The position numbers and the translations under genes are program-made. 64,000 nucleotides of DNA from Numida meleagris (lineage: Eukaryota > Chordata > Aves > Galliformes > Numididae). Position 1 is the stretch's first letter. Every line of letters begins with the position of its first letter. The stretch is from NCBI RefSeq assembly GCF_002078875.1, contig NC_034409.1, forward strand, positions 13,210,434 to 13,274,433, read 5' to 3'. Positions 50,301 through 62,741 of the stretch are shown here, piece by piece. Under the pieces are notes generated by a model. The model saw only the letters and a list, made by a program, of their open reading frames with translations. It was not told the origin of the DNA and searched no databases.

Positions 50301-51460
50301 GGCAAGTTTTGTTAGTTAATAAAAACTGCATAACCTGGACTATTGAAAAAGACCGTATGCCCTTTTTCTAACTAATTTAATTCCTGTGAGACGTTTTGTA
50401 TCTGTTGGTGTGGCGTCACCAGCTGGCGTACCAGCAGAAATTCCCAAACTGACGCATCGCCAGTTGTCCAGCATATGCCCGCGTGGTTCTGTACAAGGAC
50501 AGCTTGGAATAACACACAGACCTTGAGGAGAGAGGAGAAAGCAGTGGCATGGACTCACTAGTGCAGAAAGACAGGCCACGAAGCTGAGGGCGAATAGAAA
50601 TGAGTGAAGAGAGAACCTGAGCGTATCAGCTCACCAAAAGATGACAACGAGGTCCTAGTGAAGCACAGAGGGTATATGTGATCCTGGTTTTATTTCATGA
50701 AGTGTTTCCAGTTGATCTAGGGCAGTGTTTGTAAGGTACTGCAATACTTCTTGTGGGATTCTGGTAAAACATGTCCAGTTCTGTCGGAAATGTCAATAGC
50801 TGCAACAAGGCTGAGCAGGATGGTTAGGAGAACAGAGACATTTCTTTTAAGGAAAAACTAGGAAAAGTTGGTGTCCTTAGTGTAGAAAGAGAAATGTTGT
50901 GAAAAGGTTCATGTCTTCTATCTGAAATTATATCAGAGGTTTAATAAACAAGAGGAAGGCAAAAGAACAGCTTAACCCAGTGGTTTTCAATTTTATTTGA
51001 TTTGTGGATTCCTAAACTTTTTCCAGATACGGTATTGCATACCCTGTAGCATTGTTAGAGCAAATTACATCCTGTTAGGTCTGTTTGGCTTCATTACATT
51101 TAAAATTCTCTTAGAAGTAGTTTATGTACCCCTCCTGAGTTCGTGGACCATAGATTGAAAAATAATGATTTTAAACTTGCGGCTAATGGCGGGACAAGAA
51201 CAAATGGATATAACCTAGGTATAAATCACTTCAGCCTGGAAATTAAAAGGAAGTCTCTAATTACTCAAGCACCAAGGCTCTGCAACAACTTTCTCATGGG
51301 AGTGGATTTGGCAAAATACTGAGCTGTACCCTGGAAACAGATGAGTGTGGGGAAGAAGTTACAGGATGAGATGTTTGTAACAGTGTGCCTTGTTCCTCTG
51401 TTTCTCATTTCTCAGAACAAATTCCATCTTGGTGAATGTTCTCTTCCCTTCTGTTCTCAT

Positions 51461-51493
51461 TTGTTGTTTTTTTTTTGTTTTTGTTTTTTTTTT
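51461..51493. repeat. T-rich low-complexity tract
   Basis: Two T runs separated by TTTG units (ttgttgtttttt...), 33 bases with only T and G. It is the source of the Phe/Lys-rich frames on the two strands here, which are not genes. Confidence 0.9.
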
Positions 51494-54400
51494 AAATCCT
51501 ACCTCAGTATCTTCTAGGATTAAAAACAGACAGTGGCCAACATCTGTAGCTCTATTCCTGCCTGGTATTCTAACCAAAGAAACCAGGATTTTCCTTACAT
51601 TCCCAGCAAATCAGTCTCAGCAGTTGCTGCAGTAATGTGCTCCACATTTTCCCTTTGCATTCAACATTTTCACAGGACTTGGATACTTAATTTCCTGTAA
51701 GAAAATGTAATACAATTCCTTAAAAGGTAGAGACTGATGCTTTAAAGTGAGAGTAGTTGAAAAATAAATCTTTAAAATATTCTGCAGTAGCAAGTTTTTA
51801 GGAAGAACCGTTTACAAATCATCAGTTCTGTGGCACATCTGAGATAGAACCTGGCTAAGAGTGGTTCTTAAAGAAGTTAGCCCTTCTAATCTCTCCATTC
51901 ATGTATCTGTTTTGTGATGCCACGATGCTACCCGAGCAGTACTCCTAAGCAGCTGAGTTAAGAGGAAAAAAATGTCCTCATCTTGTTGATATTTTGATGA
52001 TTGTTTCATTTTTGGTTTGTGTCAGATTCATTGCATTTTGCAGAAAGAACGAGGTTATTGGGTGCTCTTTGTGATGCAGAATGGGAAGTGGCGGTGTTGC
52101 CCGTCCCCTCGCTTCTGCCTCCTTTTCTGCCTTCTGTGACCAGCTGAGAGGATGGAGGGGAGGGAACACTTTGTTGATGGGATAAACAAGTGTTCAGTGC
52201 TTCAAACAACTCTATATAAACTCTCTGGAAAAAAAGGCACACTCTGAGCTTCAGTGCAAACACTTTTAATCATGTGCGTTTCTATGAAAGCTTTTGGATG
52301 CAGTATGCATACTTAAAAATGCCTGATCAGAATTTTACACCCTCAGGGACAGATCTGCAGATACGAATATCTGAGTTGAAATTTAGCCTCACTGAATTCA
52401 TTGAGTTTCTGTATTAATCTAAGGTGGTAATTTAACAGCTGGGTTTTAAACACATAACACAACATTTTATTTAGTTTTAATTATATTGTATGCTGGGGGA
52501 ATTGTGCCAAGGCAAAAGTGAGGTTGTCTGGAGGTAAAATAGAACTGCATTTTTGTTTCTTCCCAAGAGGTGTAATTCTTTTCTGTTCCTTGGGACTGCC
52601 TTTTCCAAACCCAGGTCTGAGCAAAATGTAAAGCATGCTTCAACAGACAGCTTCATTTTATGGGGGACAGAGGAGCTGTATGACACCAGATAGTGGGTAA
52701 GCATATGTACAATTTGGAGGACGTGCCAGAGGATGTGCACAGGTTTTGGTATGGTATCACAGGTTTTGGCAGCCCTAAACTGGCTCTTGCAAGGCCAATC
52801 AAGTTTTTCTGCAGTGATTTCAGTACTGTTCATGGTTTTAGTTGAGATATAATGTTGGAGATAAGCTCTCTCTATTCACTGCTATGCTGTAATAAACTGG
52901 GAATAAATCTTTTGGGAGACCGGAGCAGTATGCAGTACAGTGTCTGCTGTATGGGCAGAGGTCAATCTAAGAGGAAGACATCTAAGTTCTCATTCTGCTT
53001 GATGGAGAAATGCTCAACCTGCAGAGGCCAAGCCTCAAGGAGTTGCCTGTATCCAAGTGTCTGTGCTTAGAGTGCCTCAGGGATCCTGTCTGACCTCTGA
53101 CTGCTTTGTCAGAAGGACACAGGTCTTCCACGGGCTCTCTGTTGTGTCTCTCATCTGCCCATAGATGTCTCAAACAGAAGAACAGCTCAAGTGGCATTAG
53201 GCATCAGCATGCTGGCAAGTGGATCAAACTCTAGCTTATATTCTTGGCTTATTTGTAAGGGACTTTGATGTAAAATTGCTTCAGCCAGCAATCTGCAGGA
53301 GAACCAGCCCTTGGGGTTACTGAAATGGTGTTTTAGTTTGGACCAGGAGTGCATTTTTAAAGCACATCTTCCACTTGTCCCTGCTTACTACTCCTTGATT
53401 CATGTTATTGCCTTAGGATATGCAAACTGGATTTCTTCCTAAATGAACTAAACAAGGTGTCATCTAGGAGTACACCTAATACACTTCTACCACTAATGTG
53501 TGTGCCACCCATGGGACTGACTAAACCTGGTCCAAAGTGAAACCTCTGAAACATGTGTAGTGCAAATTAGGTCCTAAGCACCATCTGCTCTGCTTTTCTG
53601 ATCCACTCTGTTGTGATATACAACACGGTAACATAGATGTAGAGGCTATGCTTTCACATATTTAATTTTATGAAATTAGGTTTACCTGTGTCTTGGATTT
53701 ATAAGCTGAGTTTAGGGATAATTACAAGTATTTTGTTCTAAATTAGCAGTATACTATCAATCATAGTTCTTCCTCGATGTGTTTTTACCTGGGATTAAAA
53801 TAAAACTGGTGTTATAAGTCCCTAGTATCAGAAATATGGTAAAGGAATTTGGATTATCTGATTCTGAAGAAGATTAGTGGATAGTGTTTAAAGAGCTGCA
53901 AAATAGCTATTGACAATTGCTAAACAAAACTGTTGTTATTTATTGCTTCCATTTGTCATAGGACTAAAAGTCAGGTTCTAATCATTTAAGTAAGTATCTC
54001 AGTTCTGTGCTTCTGTGGTATCCGACAGGAATAAATGCAGGTAGTGATGCATACCTAGCATCATTTTCTGAGGAAGTTTTAATAGTCTGAAATGAAATTT
54101 TGTAAGTATATTTATGTAAGTCCTGTGATGCCTTTGTTTTTGATGAGAATGCCATCTTCAGCTGGCATTGTGATAGGCCGTTAATTTGTATATGGATTTA
54201 GCCATTTGAGAATAGGGCCAAGGAAGTGCTTAGTCTTTTGTTTCTCTAAAATAATGTATTTAAATTGTGATTTCTCAAGCTCTTCTAGAGTACATTATGG
54301 TATTATTGTGCTGATCTAGAATTTGTTAGAATCAATGGCAAGATGCCCTTTTATTGCAATATACTACATCAGCTGAGCAAAGGATTTATGCACATGCTTA

Positions 54401-57400
54401 GCTTCTGGCTTTGATGGGTTGGAAACATTTTAAATGCTTGGCTTAATTGAAATGCAGAAAAAATACGCACCCATCCGAGATTACAGATGTCAGTCATCAA
54501 ATATTTCTTTTGTGTACCTGGTACCTTTTTCATGATTTATGTAAATAAAGGCATTGTAATAAAGAACAGAGTAGTAGGCCCACGCCAGAAAAATAATGGG
54601 TTAACTTCTAAGGGCTACTCAGCAATCCTGACTAGGTACTGAACAACTTTACTCTTGCAAATGATCTCGTTGTGTCTGTGCCGTTCAGGATTAGAAGAGC
54701 TATTAATTCTTATACTGTACCACATCACGGTGAAATCTTGCTGCATACTTGTAATGTTCAATATCCTGCTGGACGATCAGATGAAACCCAGTGTGACTCG
54801 ACAAGAAAAGAAAATTTGTCTTTATGATATAAACATAACGTGATCACTGTGCAACCAATTTTATACTCAGTTAAGTCTTCTAAAGAGGAATGGCTATATG
54901 GCCATTTGGTGCGTAATGTATTGCTAACATGTAGCCACATTAGAACAGACAGTAAGGTGGGAGTTAATACACATTATACTGCTGCAGATTTTAATAAAAG
55001 CTAGCACAAGGGAAATGCTTGTAGCTAGTATACCTAGCTGTCATGTGCTAAAATGCTTAAGCAGATATCACATAAAAAGGTCTTCAGCAAGAGGTGCTCT
55101 TGCAGCAGATTAGAGGGGAGTTGTAAAATTAGTTATATCGTGTAGAAAGTACAGTGTAATGTATGTCTGGGGTTAGTGCAGTGTGAGTCAGTCCCCCCAA
55201 AACGTGAATACTGGGATCCGGTTTCCATCTGTCAGTGTAAGCAAAGACCACGGGAGTGAAAGGGAAGCATTTGAGCAAATACGATTACGAAGATAAACTG
55301 CTATGTAAATAACTAGGCAGATGGCTGTCAGGAACATGCTTATATTTCTTACCCACTAAAATTATTTAAGGAATAATAAGCTTCCATACTTTGCAGTTAC
55401 CCAAAATAATGCAAAACCTTACATTCACTTCACTGTTCTCTGTCCCTCCCTCCCTTTTTGCTGTGTCTTGTGTTCTCACAGGATTGTGTCCCTACTGAGA
55501 CTGCTGCCCCCCTGGTGCAGGGACTGTATTTGGTTTTATGTTTGCACAGAGACCAATATAGGTGAATACTGTGACCTCCAGCCCGGACTGCAGTGCAAAT
55601 TGCAGTAAAAATAATAATTACTGTTTGAATTGTATCTGAATGGTGTGAGTAGCATGAGCTTGATGAGCTAGCCAATTTGCGACAATAGCAACTGTGTACT
55701 GAGCAGAGCCTGCTGTGTGACCTTGGTAAGTCATTTCACCTTTCTGAGTTTTCCCATCTGTAAAAGAAGAGTGAGAAAATTCCTTAAAAAATGCTCCGCA
55801 GGTATTGGTTATTACCACTGGAAGGAGATGATGGCATGCAGATTGTGGGTTTGCATTGTGCAACATAACCCTTCACCCCTGTGAAAACACAAGAGATCTT
55901 CACGTTGCCTTAGTGGGAGTCAGTGTAAACAAGGAAAAATGGTGACTGCCTAGAATGGGGGAAAGCAAAGTTAAACATATTTGTGAATGTACCTCAGTGT
56001 AAGCAACCATCTGTAGGATGATAAATAGTGGCACACGTATATCAACACACTGGGTTGTCATTTCAAACAACATATTCTGTGTGTTTGTCTCTGCGTTTAA
56101 TGAGGTGCTCCACTGGGTTTTGACATCTGTCGCTTTGCAATCACGGCAGAGCAGTTCTGAGCTGGAGAATGAAATCCATGGGCAGTTTTTAAGCCTTTCA
56201 CTCTGCACATTGGAAATACGTGCAGTGTAGCACATTTAGCCAGCCCAGGCTTTTTTCTTGCATGACAAGACCAAAGTGACTTGATAACATAGGCAGATGG
56301 AATGGGTTGAAATGCATCAACTCGAGAACCCGAGTACTGAGGCTGCGTCCATCATGGGCAGACTTGAAAGGAATGTTGTCACACAGACAGGAATGAGTGA
56401 CAGATAACCAAGGTGTTGTAGATCCTACTTATTTGGTCATTTCAGCATTCAGCAGAGTGCTACACTGCCTTTTTGATTTGCTTTTTCTTTCAAAAAAGAA
56501 CTGTAGCAAATCCAGAAATAGAGGTCATGGCTCATTTGCTCACAATGCCAGTGAATGCCATCACAGTGATTCTCTTTTGAACCTACATGAGTGACAGATT
56601 GCTCAGACCCCTGGTTTTCAGCATCCCCAGCATACTGGCATGCAGGAAGGTTTTTTGTTGGCAAGAACTGCTATAGAGAACAGAAGTGCTTACCAAAGAT
56701 ATTCAAGCCACATCTGAGGACCACTCAGCTGGATGCACTAGCCTTAAGTTCCCACAAGATTCAGCACTGCACTGTTTCCCTTCCTGTACGTGTTCTGGTT
56801 GTTCAACTATATCTGCTTTTGAATGGATAGATGCTGGCATGCAGGAAAGACAGCACACGTAGAGAAGGGGATCTTTTTGCTGAGTGACTTAGAGGAACAG
56901 CGGCCAACATTGATTTTTCTGCAAATAAATGGAGAGGGGCAACCTCACCTTGATCAGAAGGACCAATGCTCAGAGCCTCTCATGCTCTGTGGTATAAAGC
57001 AGAAATTAGTTTAAGTCTAAATAAAGAGAGAAGATTTTCTCCTTCCACTTACTGAAGAAATGTTCTTAGTAAAGTCTTTGCTCTTTTAGAAGACAGCCTA
57101 TTCAACTGAGCTAATTCTTGCATAAGACATGACATAGATGCTTATGAGAAAACCAGGTAGCTCAGAATTACAGGAATGTGTAATTAAGCACCCTTTGTGC
57201 AGTCATGGTTGGTGGCTGCCTAAGTGGGTTTCACTGTAACATTTTAAAAGCAAATATATAGTCATTTGTGGTACACTGCTGCAGGGTAAATCCCTGGTGT
57301 CAAAAGAACAGAGAAAAACCTGCAAATTGTCTCTGAGAAATTCTGAAACGCTGTTCATTCTACGTGTGCTCTGGTTGTCACTTTACTTGTGTTTCTGGCA

Positions 57401-60400
57401 GAAAAACTGATGCGAGCCTGGAAGTAAAGGGATAATAGTGAAACTCCAGGTAAATAATCCTTGATATTGTACTACAGGTGTATCTATTTCTTCAATAATG
57501 CTAATACCCACCTGGGAAGAGTTTCCTTCCAAAGAGCGTGAAAGCAGTAAGGAGATAACAATTTTCACCCAAGGATAGTAGTCTGGCAAAGATCTGGATA
57601 CTATTCCTGAGCTGTAAGTTTAGTGCAACCTGCAGAGATGGTGGATGGATAATTTCAATCATAGACACTTAGAGAAATCTGACATGGGGCTCTGTTCCAG
57701 GAAAGCCGTGCCAAGAAGTATAACTTTATTCTTCAATGTGTTTTTGGGTGGCACTTGCCTTATGCACTGAAAACTCTTTAGAGGTTATTTCTCAAGCCAC
57801 ATTTTGTCAATGAAACTTCTGTTCTACAGCCCGAGAATACTTCTGGCTGGGGAAAAAAAGTCCATCGTGCTGGCAGCAAATTTTATGACATATTGGGTGA
57901 TGTCATTAAGGGAGCTGTTAGCAATCTGTCATTTAAGGAACAGCTTCTGCTAGTCCAACATAAGGGAAGTGATTTAATTCCATGTCTGCTTGGATATCTC
58001 CTATATAATCAGTGGAGGCCCAGGAGAATTAGGAGGCACAGGATGATACTCTCCTGATTACTTTGCTGTCATCTCCAATTTATGGCCTAAAATGCGTGTA
58101 GATAAAGTGTTCGTATGCAGAAGAACATGAGGGTTTGTTTCAGGATACTCCCCTAATACATTTAGCTGTAGTGACTGTACAAGGTAGGCACTTTTACGCA
58201 AGGAGTAACTGGGGTGACTGCAGCCTCTAAATCTGTGCGTACTATTTGTTTGCTGACAGGTGACAAGGAGGAAGGGAGGAAAAACAAGAAACACAGCAAG
58301 GAGTGCTCTTCCTGATGGAGGGTTTTACATTAGCCCAGCTTGTACCAGTCCTCTAGAGATGTCTGAGAGTGTCACAGCCCTCTGTCAGCCTTTGTTTCAC
58401 CTCCAGATGACTTGACCTTGTCTTCTGTTGGTTTCCCCATGAGGCTGGGAAGTGAAGGTGGGGATGTTCAACAGGGAGGACAGCTCACTAGTAGTAGAAA
58501 GATGCGTTCTTCTCTTGCCTCTTGCAAAGCACCTCAGCTCTTCAGGGCAATGTTCTGCTTCTGTTGCGTATTGGTGTTCTAGACTGAACAACACAAACTT
58601 CTCCCAGATTGTGATTTGATTATTTCAGAAGACAATTAGACAATTAAGAAAGGAGATCAAGTGATCGCTGCTGAACTCACTGCTTGGCATGTTGTGACCA
58701 ACTCACCTGCTGAGGAGCAGAATGGGGGGAGTAAGGATGGCATGGTGGGGGAAGATACACTTCATATTTCTCTTGCTTCTAAGCGTCTGATACTGTCTGC
58801 TGTTGGGATCATCATTCCAAGCTAGATAAATCTTTAGTCTCACCTAATATATCAGTTGTTATGTATTAATTTGCAGGTAGGTGTAGCAGAAATTACTTGT
58901 TCCTTCTGTGGTCCATGTCGCATTCTAGCATGAAGTGCCAGTCAGAGGGTTGCTTAAACCATTTGCTTCTTGGTGTGAACTGTCATGCTGTACCGAAAGT
59001 GCTAAGGGAGACTTTTTCTTTTTGTAAAAAGAATTCACACATCTATAGACTGTAAGGCTGAACATGTCCATTAGTCAGCTTTGCTGGGTAGCGTACACTG
59101 TAGTTTTACCAAACTATTGCTGTACAGAGCCCAAGTATGCTAATATTTGTTCCTTTACACTGCTAGAAACTGTAATGAGATGCAGCAAGTGTTTGCTGCC
59201 AATCAGGATCATTCCTTCCACATCCCAGGAGATGGCTACTAAGTTTATCTCCTCCAGGTAGCTCATGATTTCAAAAATACAGCACGAGCTGATTTAGTAA
59301 ATGGTTTATTCATAACGTCTGTGAATGCAGAAGTGCCCCAAAGTAAGAATAATGTCTAATAATACTTAGTGTTTTTATAGTGGTCTTCAACTGTTCCAAA
59401 ATGTTTTCTACATAAGGAAAGGCATGGTTATCACTATCTCAGCTTTTTCAGCCTCGGCAACTGAGGACAAAAGGCTTTGCTGACTGCCCATTCTTGTGCT
59501 TGACATTAGTATCAGAGCCCAGAATAGAATATGGCCCCTTCCTCTACTCTTTTGTCCTGTAAAACTAAACTGCTATGATTCAGGCACAGGTTTTTATAGG
59601 ACCAGTGGTTCTGCAAGTAGCAGAGCTGAAAGAAGTGGAGGACCATAGCTTCAGTGACTCCTTTAGCGTGGGTGGGACTGGAACATGTTGCAATCCTGAG
59701 GGCTGCAGGTATTCTATATAGCTGAAAGCAAAATTGGCAACAATATGAACTCAGATGCAACTATTGATGATAGGTGAATTCTTAAATCTGATTGTGAACT
59801 GTGAGTCAACTAGACATGAGTAGTCATGAGTCAAGACCTTCTGGAAACAAAAGTCTGCATAAAAATAAAATGTTTAAAAACAACGAGTCCATTTGGAAGG
59901 AATAATTACCATTTGGAGTCATACTCATTCTTATTTCCAGAGTTTGGTCTACTGCTTTGAAGGTTAGCCTGACATTCTTGCATACACACAGATCTCCAGG
60001 AGCTGGCTGGCTCTTTGATAAATCACCAGATATCTGAGATACTTGGTGAAATTCTCAGTGTGAGCAACATTGAGGACAAAATGACAATTACGAAAATGTA
60101 CCCCCCAGGAACTGCAGTCTGAGCTTCAGTGGTGAACAGTTCCAAATGTACTGCAGTGGGGAGAGGGAAAGGGTTTTTCTCAGTTAAGTTTCTTAACATT
60201 TACATTTTTAAACTGAATGAGAAAACCTGTTAATTGGAGTATGATTTTGAAATCTAGGTAAAATGACAGGGCTTAGTTATCCTATCTTAAAAAAAAAGGT
60301 TTTATATGGAGGACATGAAAAATGGCAGAAAGGGTAAATGTGTCTACAACAAAATTCATGACAGTTAAGTGCTAGCATGTAGGAAAGTGATATAAATTGG

Positions 60401-61298
60401 AAAAAATACTTGCCTGAAAGAGATAAATTTGGCTCTGCAATTGTCTGTAAAAGTGAAGTTCTGTAGAAAAAAAATCAACTCTTGTAGTTTTTTTTTAAAT
60501 AAATCTTAATTATATAATTTCTAATAAACTGCAAGGCTTACATCCTTATCATAAAATTCCTCTAAGCAGGAATTAAAAAAAAGCAGAATGAGATTTTCAG
60601 CTTCCAAAAATAGTTTGCCAAGAGTGGAGTTTTCTTCTCCTCCTGATTGCAAGAGAAATCACTCTGCAGTATTTTACTGAAGAACAAGTGGTATTGAGTA
60701 AAAGAATAATTGATAAGTGATTTTTTCCTTTTCTATTCTCTAAGCTTGATTTTGTTGTGCTGTCTAAATGAAATATTCACGATGGCACTGACCCCTTACT
60801 TGTGCAATTTGTCCAGTGATTGCTTGGAGATGTTCAGAAGTAGTGGAGCAGAAAATCCCGTGCTGCAGCTGGCATTCACTGGGGATTACTCTTCACCCTG
60901 GTATATGTTGGAGGAGATTCACTGGGAAAGGGATGAAATGGCTATCTGGCTCCAAGGCTAGAAAGTTTTTGTGCATGTGACGCAGCCAACCACTCTGCCC
61001 AAAGATGGAAAGCTGCACTCTATTGTTGTAAACGGGGTAGAAATGCAGAAGACATCAAATAGTCCACTGAGGCATGTACATCTGAACTTCAGGTTAACTA
61101 GAAAGATGAAGGAAGTGCTGTCTTCTTTGCTTCTTTTAGATTCCCAGGAAGAGTATTTTGGGGGTTGACTTCCTTCATTTCCTGAGGTGCTGTTGAGTAT
61201 TTGCTGGTGCACTGTAGCACACAGAACTGGCTTCTGCTGTACTGCCATTGTGAAGGGCACTCTTAAGCATGGAGCTGAAGCGTCTGAGTTAACTGAAC

Positions 61299-61323
61299 TA
61301 TATATAGATATAGATATAGATAT
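61299..61323. repeat. (ATAGAT)n microsatellite
   Basis: About three hexameric TAGATA units preceded by TATATA. Confidence 0.9.
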
Positions 61324-62202
61324 GCCTTGCTGAGTGACCAAGGGATTTGCGTTCTCTTTTGCTTATTGGCCAATTTTGCTTGCACTCAGGCTTTCAAGCT
61401 CATCAGAGCAATGATTCTTTCCTGCTTTCTGATAAGCACATCCTTCTCTTTGGATACTCAGAGTGATACTGCAAGGGAAACTCTGATCAGAACATTTAAT
61501 TACTCGTTAACTTCTGTCTCTACAGCTCACCTCCTCTACGGCATTGTTAGCCTTCTGCTCACTACAGACAGCTGACAATGGCTGAGAGCAGAGTATGCAT
61601 ACTCTGCAGCCTGGGAGAGCTCCTTGGCCACTCTGTTCTGTATTTCAGATGTATTGCAGTGGCCACATGGCTCTGCTGCTGGAGCTTTGGGAGCTGGAAA
61701 CAACAGCATTGTCCATTCCAGCCTAAGCCTATGTGTCAGAGATGCAGAGGACATCTCATATCTTGCTTCCTCCCTGAACTTCTCTTGTGTTCTCTGGATC
61801 TCTCCTGCCAGCTTTATTTCTCTGTATAATTCTTTCCAAAAAGTCTTTTCTCTCTTTTGACACTGTTCTACCAATTGACCAAAAGAATTTGTGGCAAATG
61901 CCCGAGAGGGCAGGTCTTACTGAAATCAGCAGTAGTTACAGGAACTTATTGCCTGTCAAGATAAAGAATGTTCCCTGAGGGGAAGGTTGCTCCTTTGGTG
62001 ATGGCAGAGGTCAGAAAAGCTTTCAGCTGTAGGTTTCTGTCTGCCGTGCACTCCTCCTGTGACTGCAGGCAACTAACACTGTGAATTTTATCCCTTGCAG
62101 TCAGCAAAGCAGAAGAGGATGTTGTTCTGGTAAACTCATTTATGCAGCGTAGTGAGGAGGTTGTTGGGTGAAGCAAAACTACAGATCATACCAAACATGT
62201 AA

Positions 62203-62207
62203 GTAAG
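62203..62207. other. Left target-site duplication (GTAAG)
   Basis: Five bases directly left of the LTR that starts at 62208; repeated exactly at 62737-62741. Confidence 0.85.
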
Positions 62208-62736
62208 TGTCAATGGTTTACGGGCGTTCGGCCCGGTTCCGTGACGAAGGGGACGGGGGATCCACGGGTCCACGCCCCGGGAAAGGGAAAAGGGGAAAAG
62301 GGTAAGGAGATGGCCCTGAGAGCAAAGAACAGCGGCAACAATCTGAGGAGAAACAAACTAATTTATTAAATAAGATATCAGAATGCAAAACAACACACTA
62401 TAATACAATATAATTACAATTTAAGCTGATAAATCCAATACAGAGAGAGAGAATGTCCCAAAATCAAGGTAGGCCTTACTCTACTACCAACGATAAGACG
62501 GCTGGAGAGCGAGGTGCTGCCAAGACGAGAGACGGCGGAAAAAAGGGCCGAGGTCTCATGATCTGCAAGTTTTTATACTGCGAGCTTTTATCTTTTCCCT
62601 CCGGCTGGAAAATGGTAACAGAGGAGCAAAGTACCGTGAGGAATGTAGTAGTCCTTCTCTTCTGAGAACCAGGTACATTCACTACATGATGTTATGATGT
62701 GGAGTACCAATAACCGAAAATCATAAAACCATGACA
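62208..62736 (-). mobile_element. Solo LTR of an endogenous retrovirus (529 bp), antisense to LHFPL3
   Basis: On the plus strand it starts TGTCAATGGTTT and ends AAAACCATGACA. The reverse complement of the right end, TGTCATGGTTTT, matches the left end apart from one base gained or lost. Both sides carry GTAAG, a 5-bp target-site duplication. Transcription signals read on the minus strand: TATAAAA at 62571-62577, then about 200 bases later AATAAA at 62362-62367, then about 155 bases of U5 including a purine-rich stretch and a CpG-dense part (62220-62280). The CpG density and intact ends suggest a fairly recent insertion. No internal retroviral genes remain. A 5-bp duplication fits several ERV classes, so the family is left open. 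Confidence 0.88.
62571..62577 (-). promoter_or_regulatory. LTR TATA box (minus strand)
   Basis: TATAAAA on the minus strand within the LTR, about 160 bases from its 5' (right) end. Together with AATAAA at 62362-62367 (minus) it sets the LTR orientation. Confidence 0.7.
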
Positions 62737-62741
62737 GTAAG
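62737..62741. other. Right target-site duplication (GTAAG)
   Basis: Exact copy of 62203-62207 beside the LTR's right end. Confidence 0.85.

Larger units (their letters stand above)
42881..62207 (+). other. LHFPL3: LHFPL3 intron 1, middle part
   Basis: Nearly 20 kb without a recognisable exon, RNA gene or LTR. Simple repeats are listed separately. A ZNF143-like site (about 47200-47219) and a CTCF-like core (about 55505-55519) are weak regulatory candidates. A small CpG cluster lies at about 50390-50490. Open frames (up to 127 codons, for example 60958-61341 on the minus strand) show no domains. Assignment to intron 1 rests on the exon-1 donor and the absence of any seen exon 2. Confidence 0.65.

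Noticed and set aside
61536..61874. 112-codon minus-strand frame overlapping several plus-strand frames
   Set aside because: No family resemblance; mutual overlap on both strands indicates chance openness within an intron.
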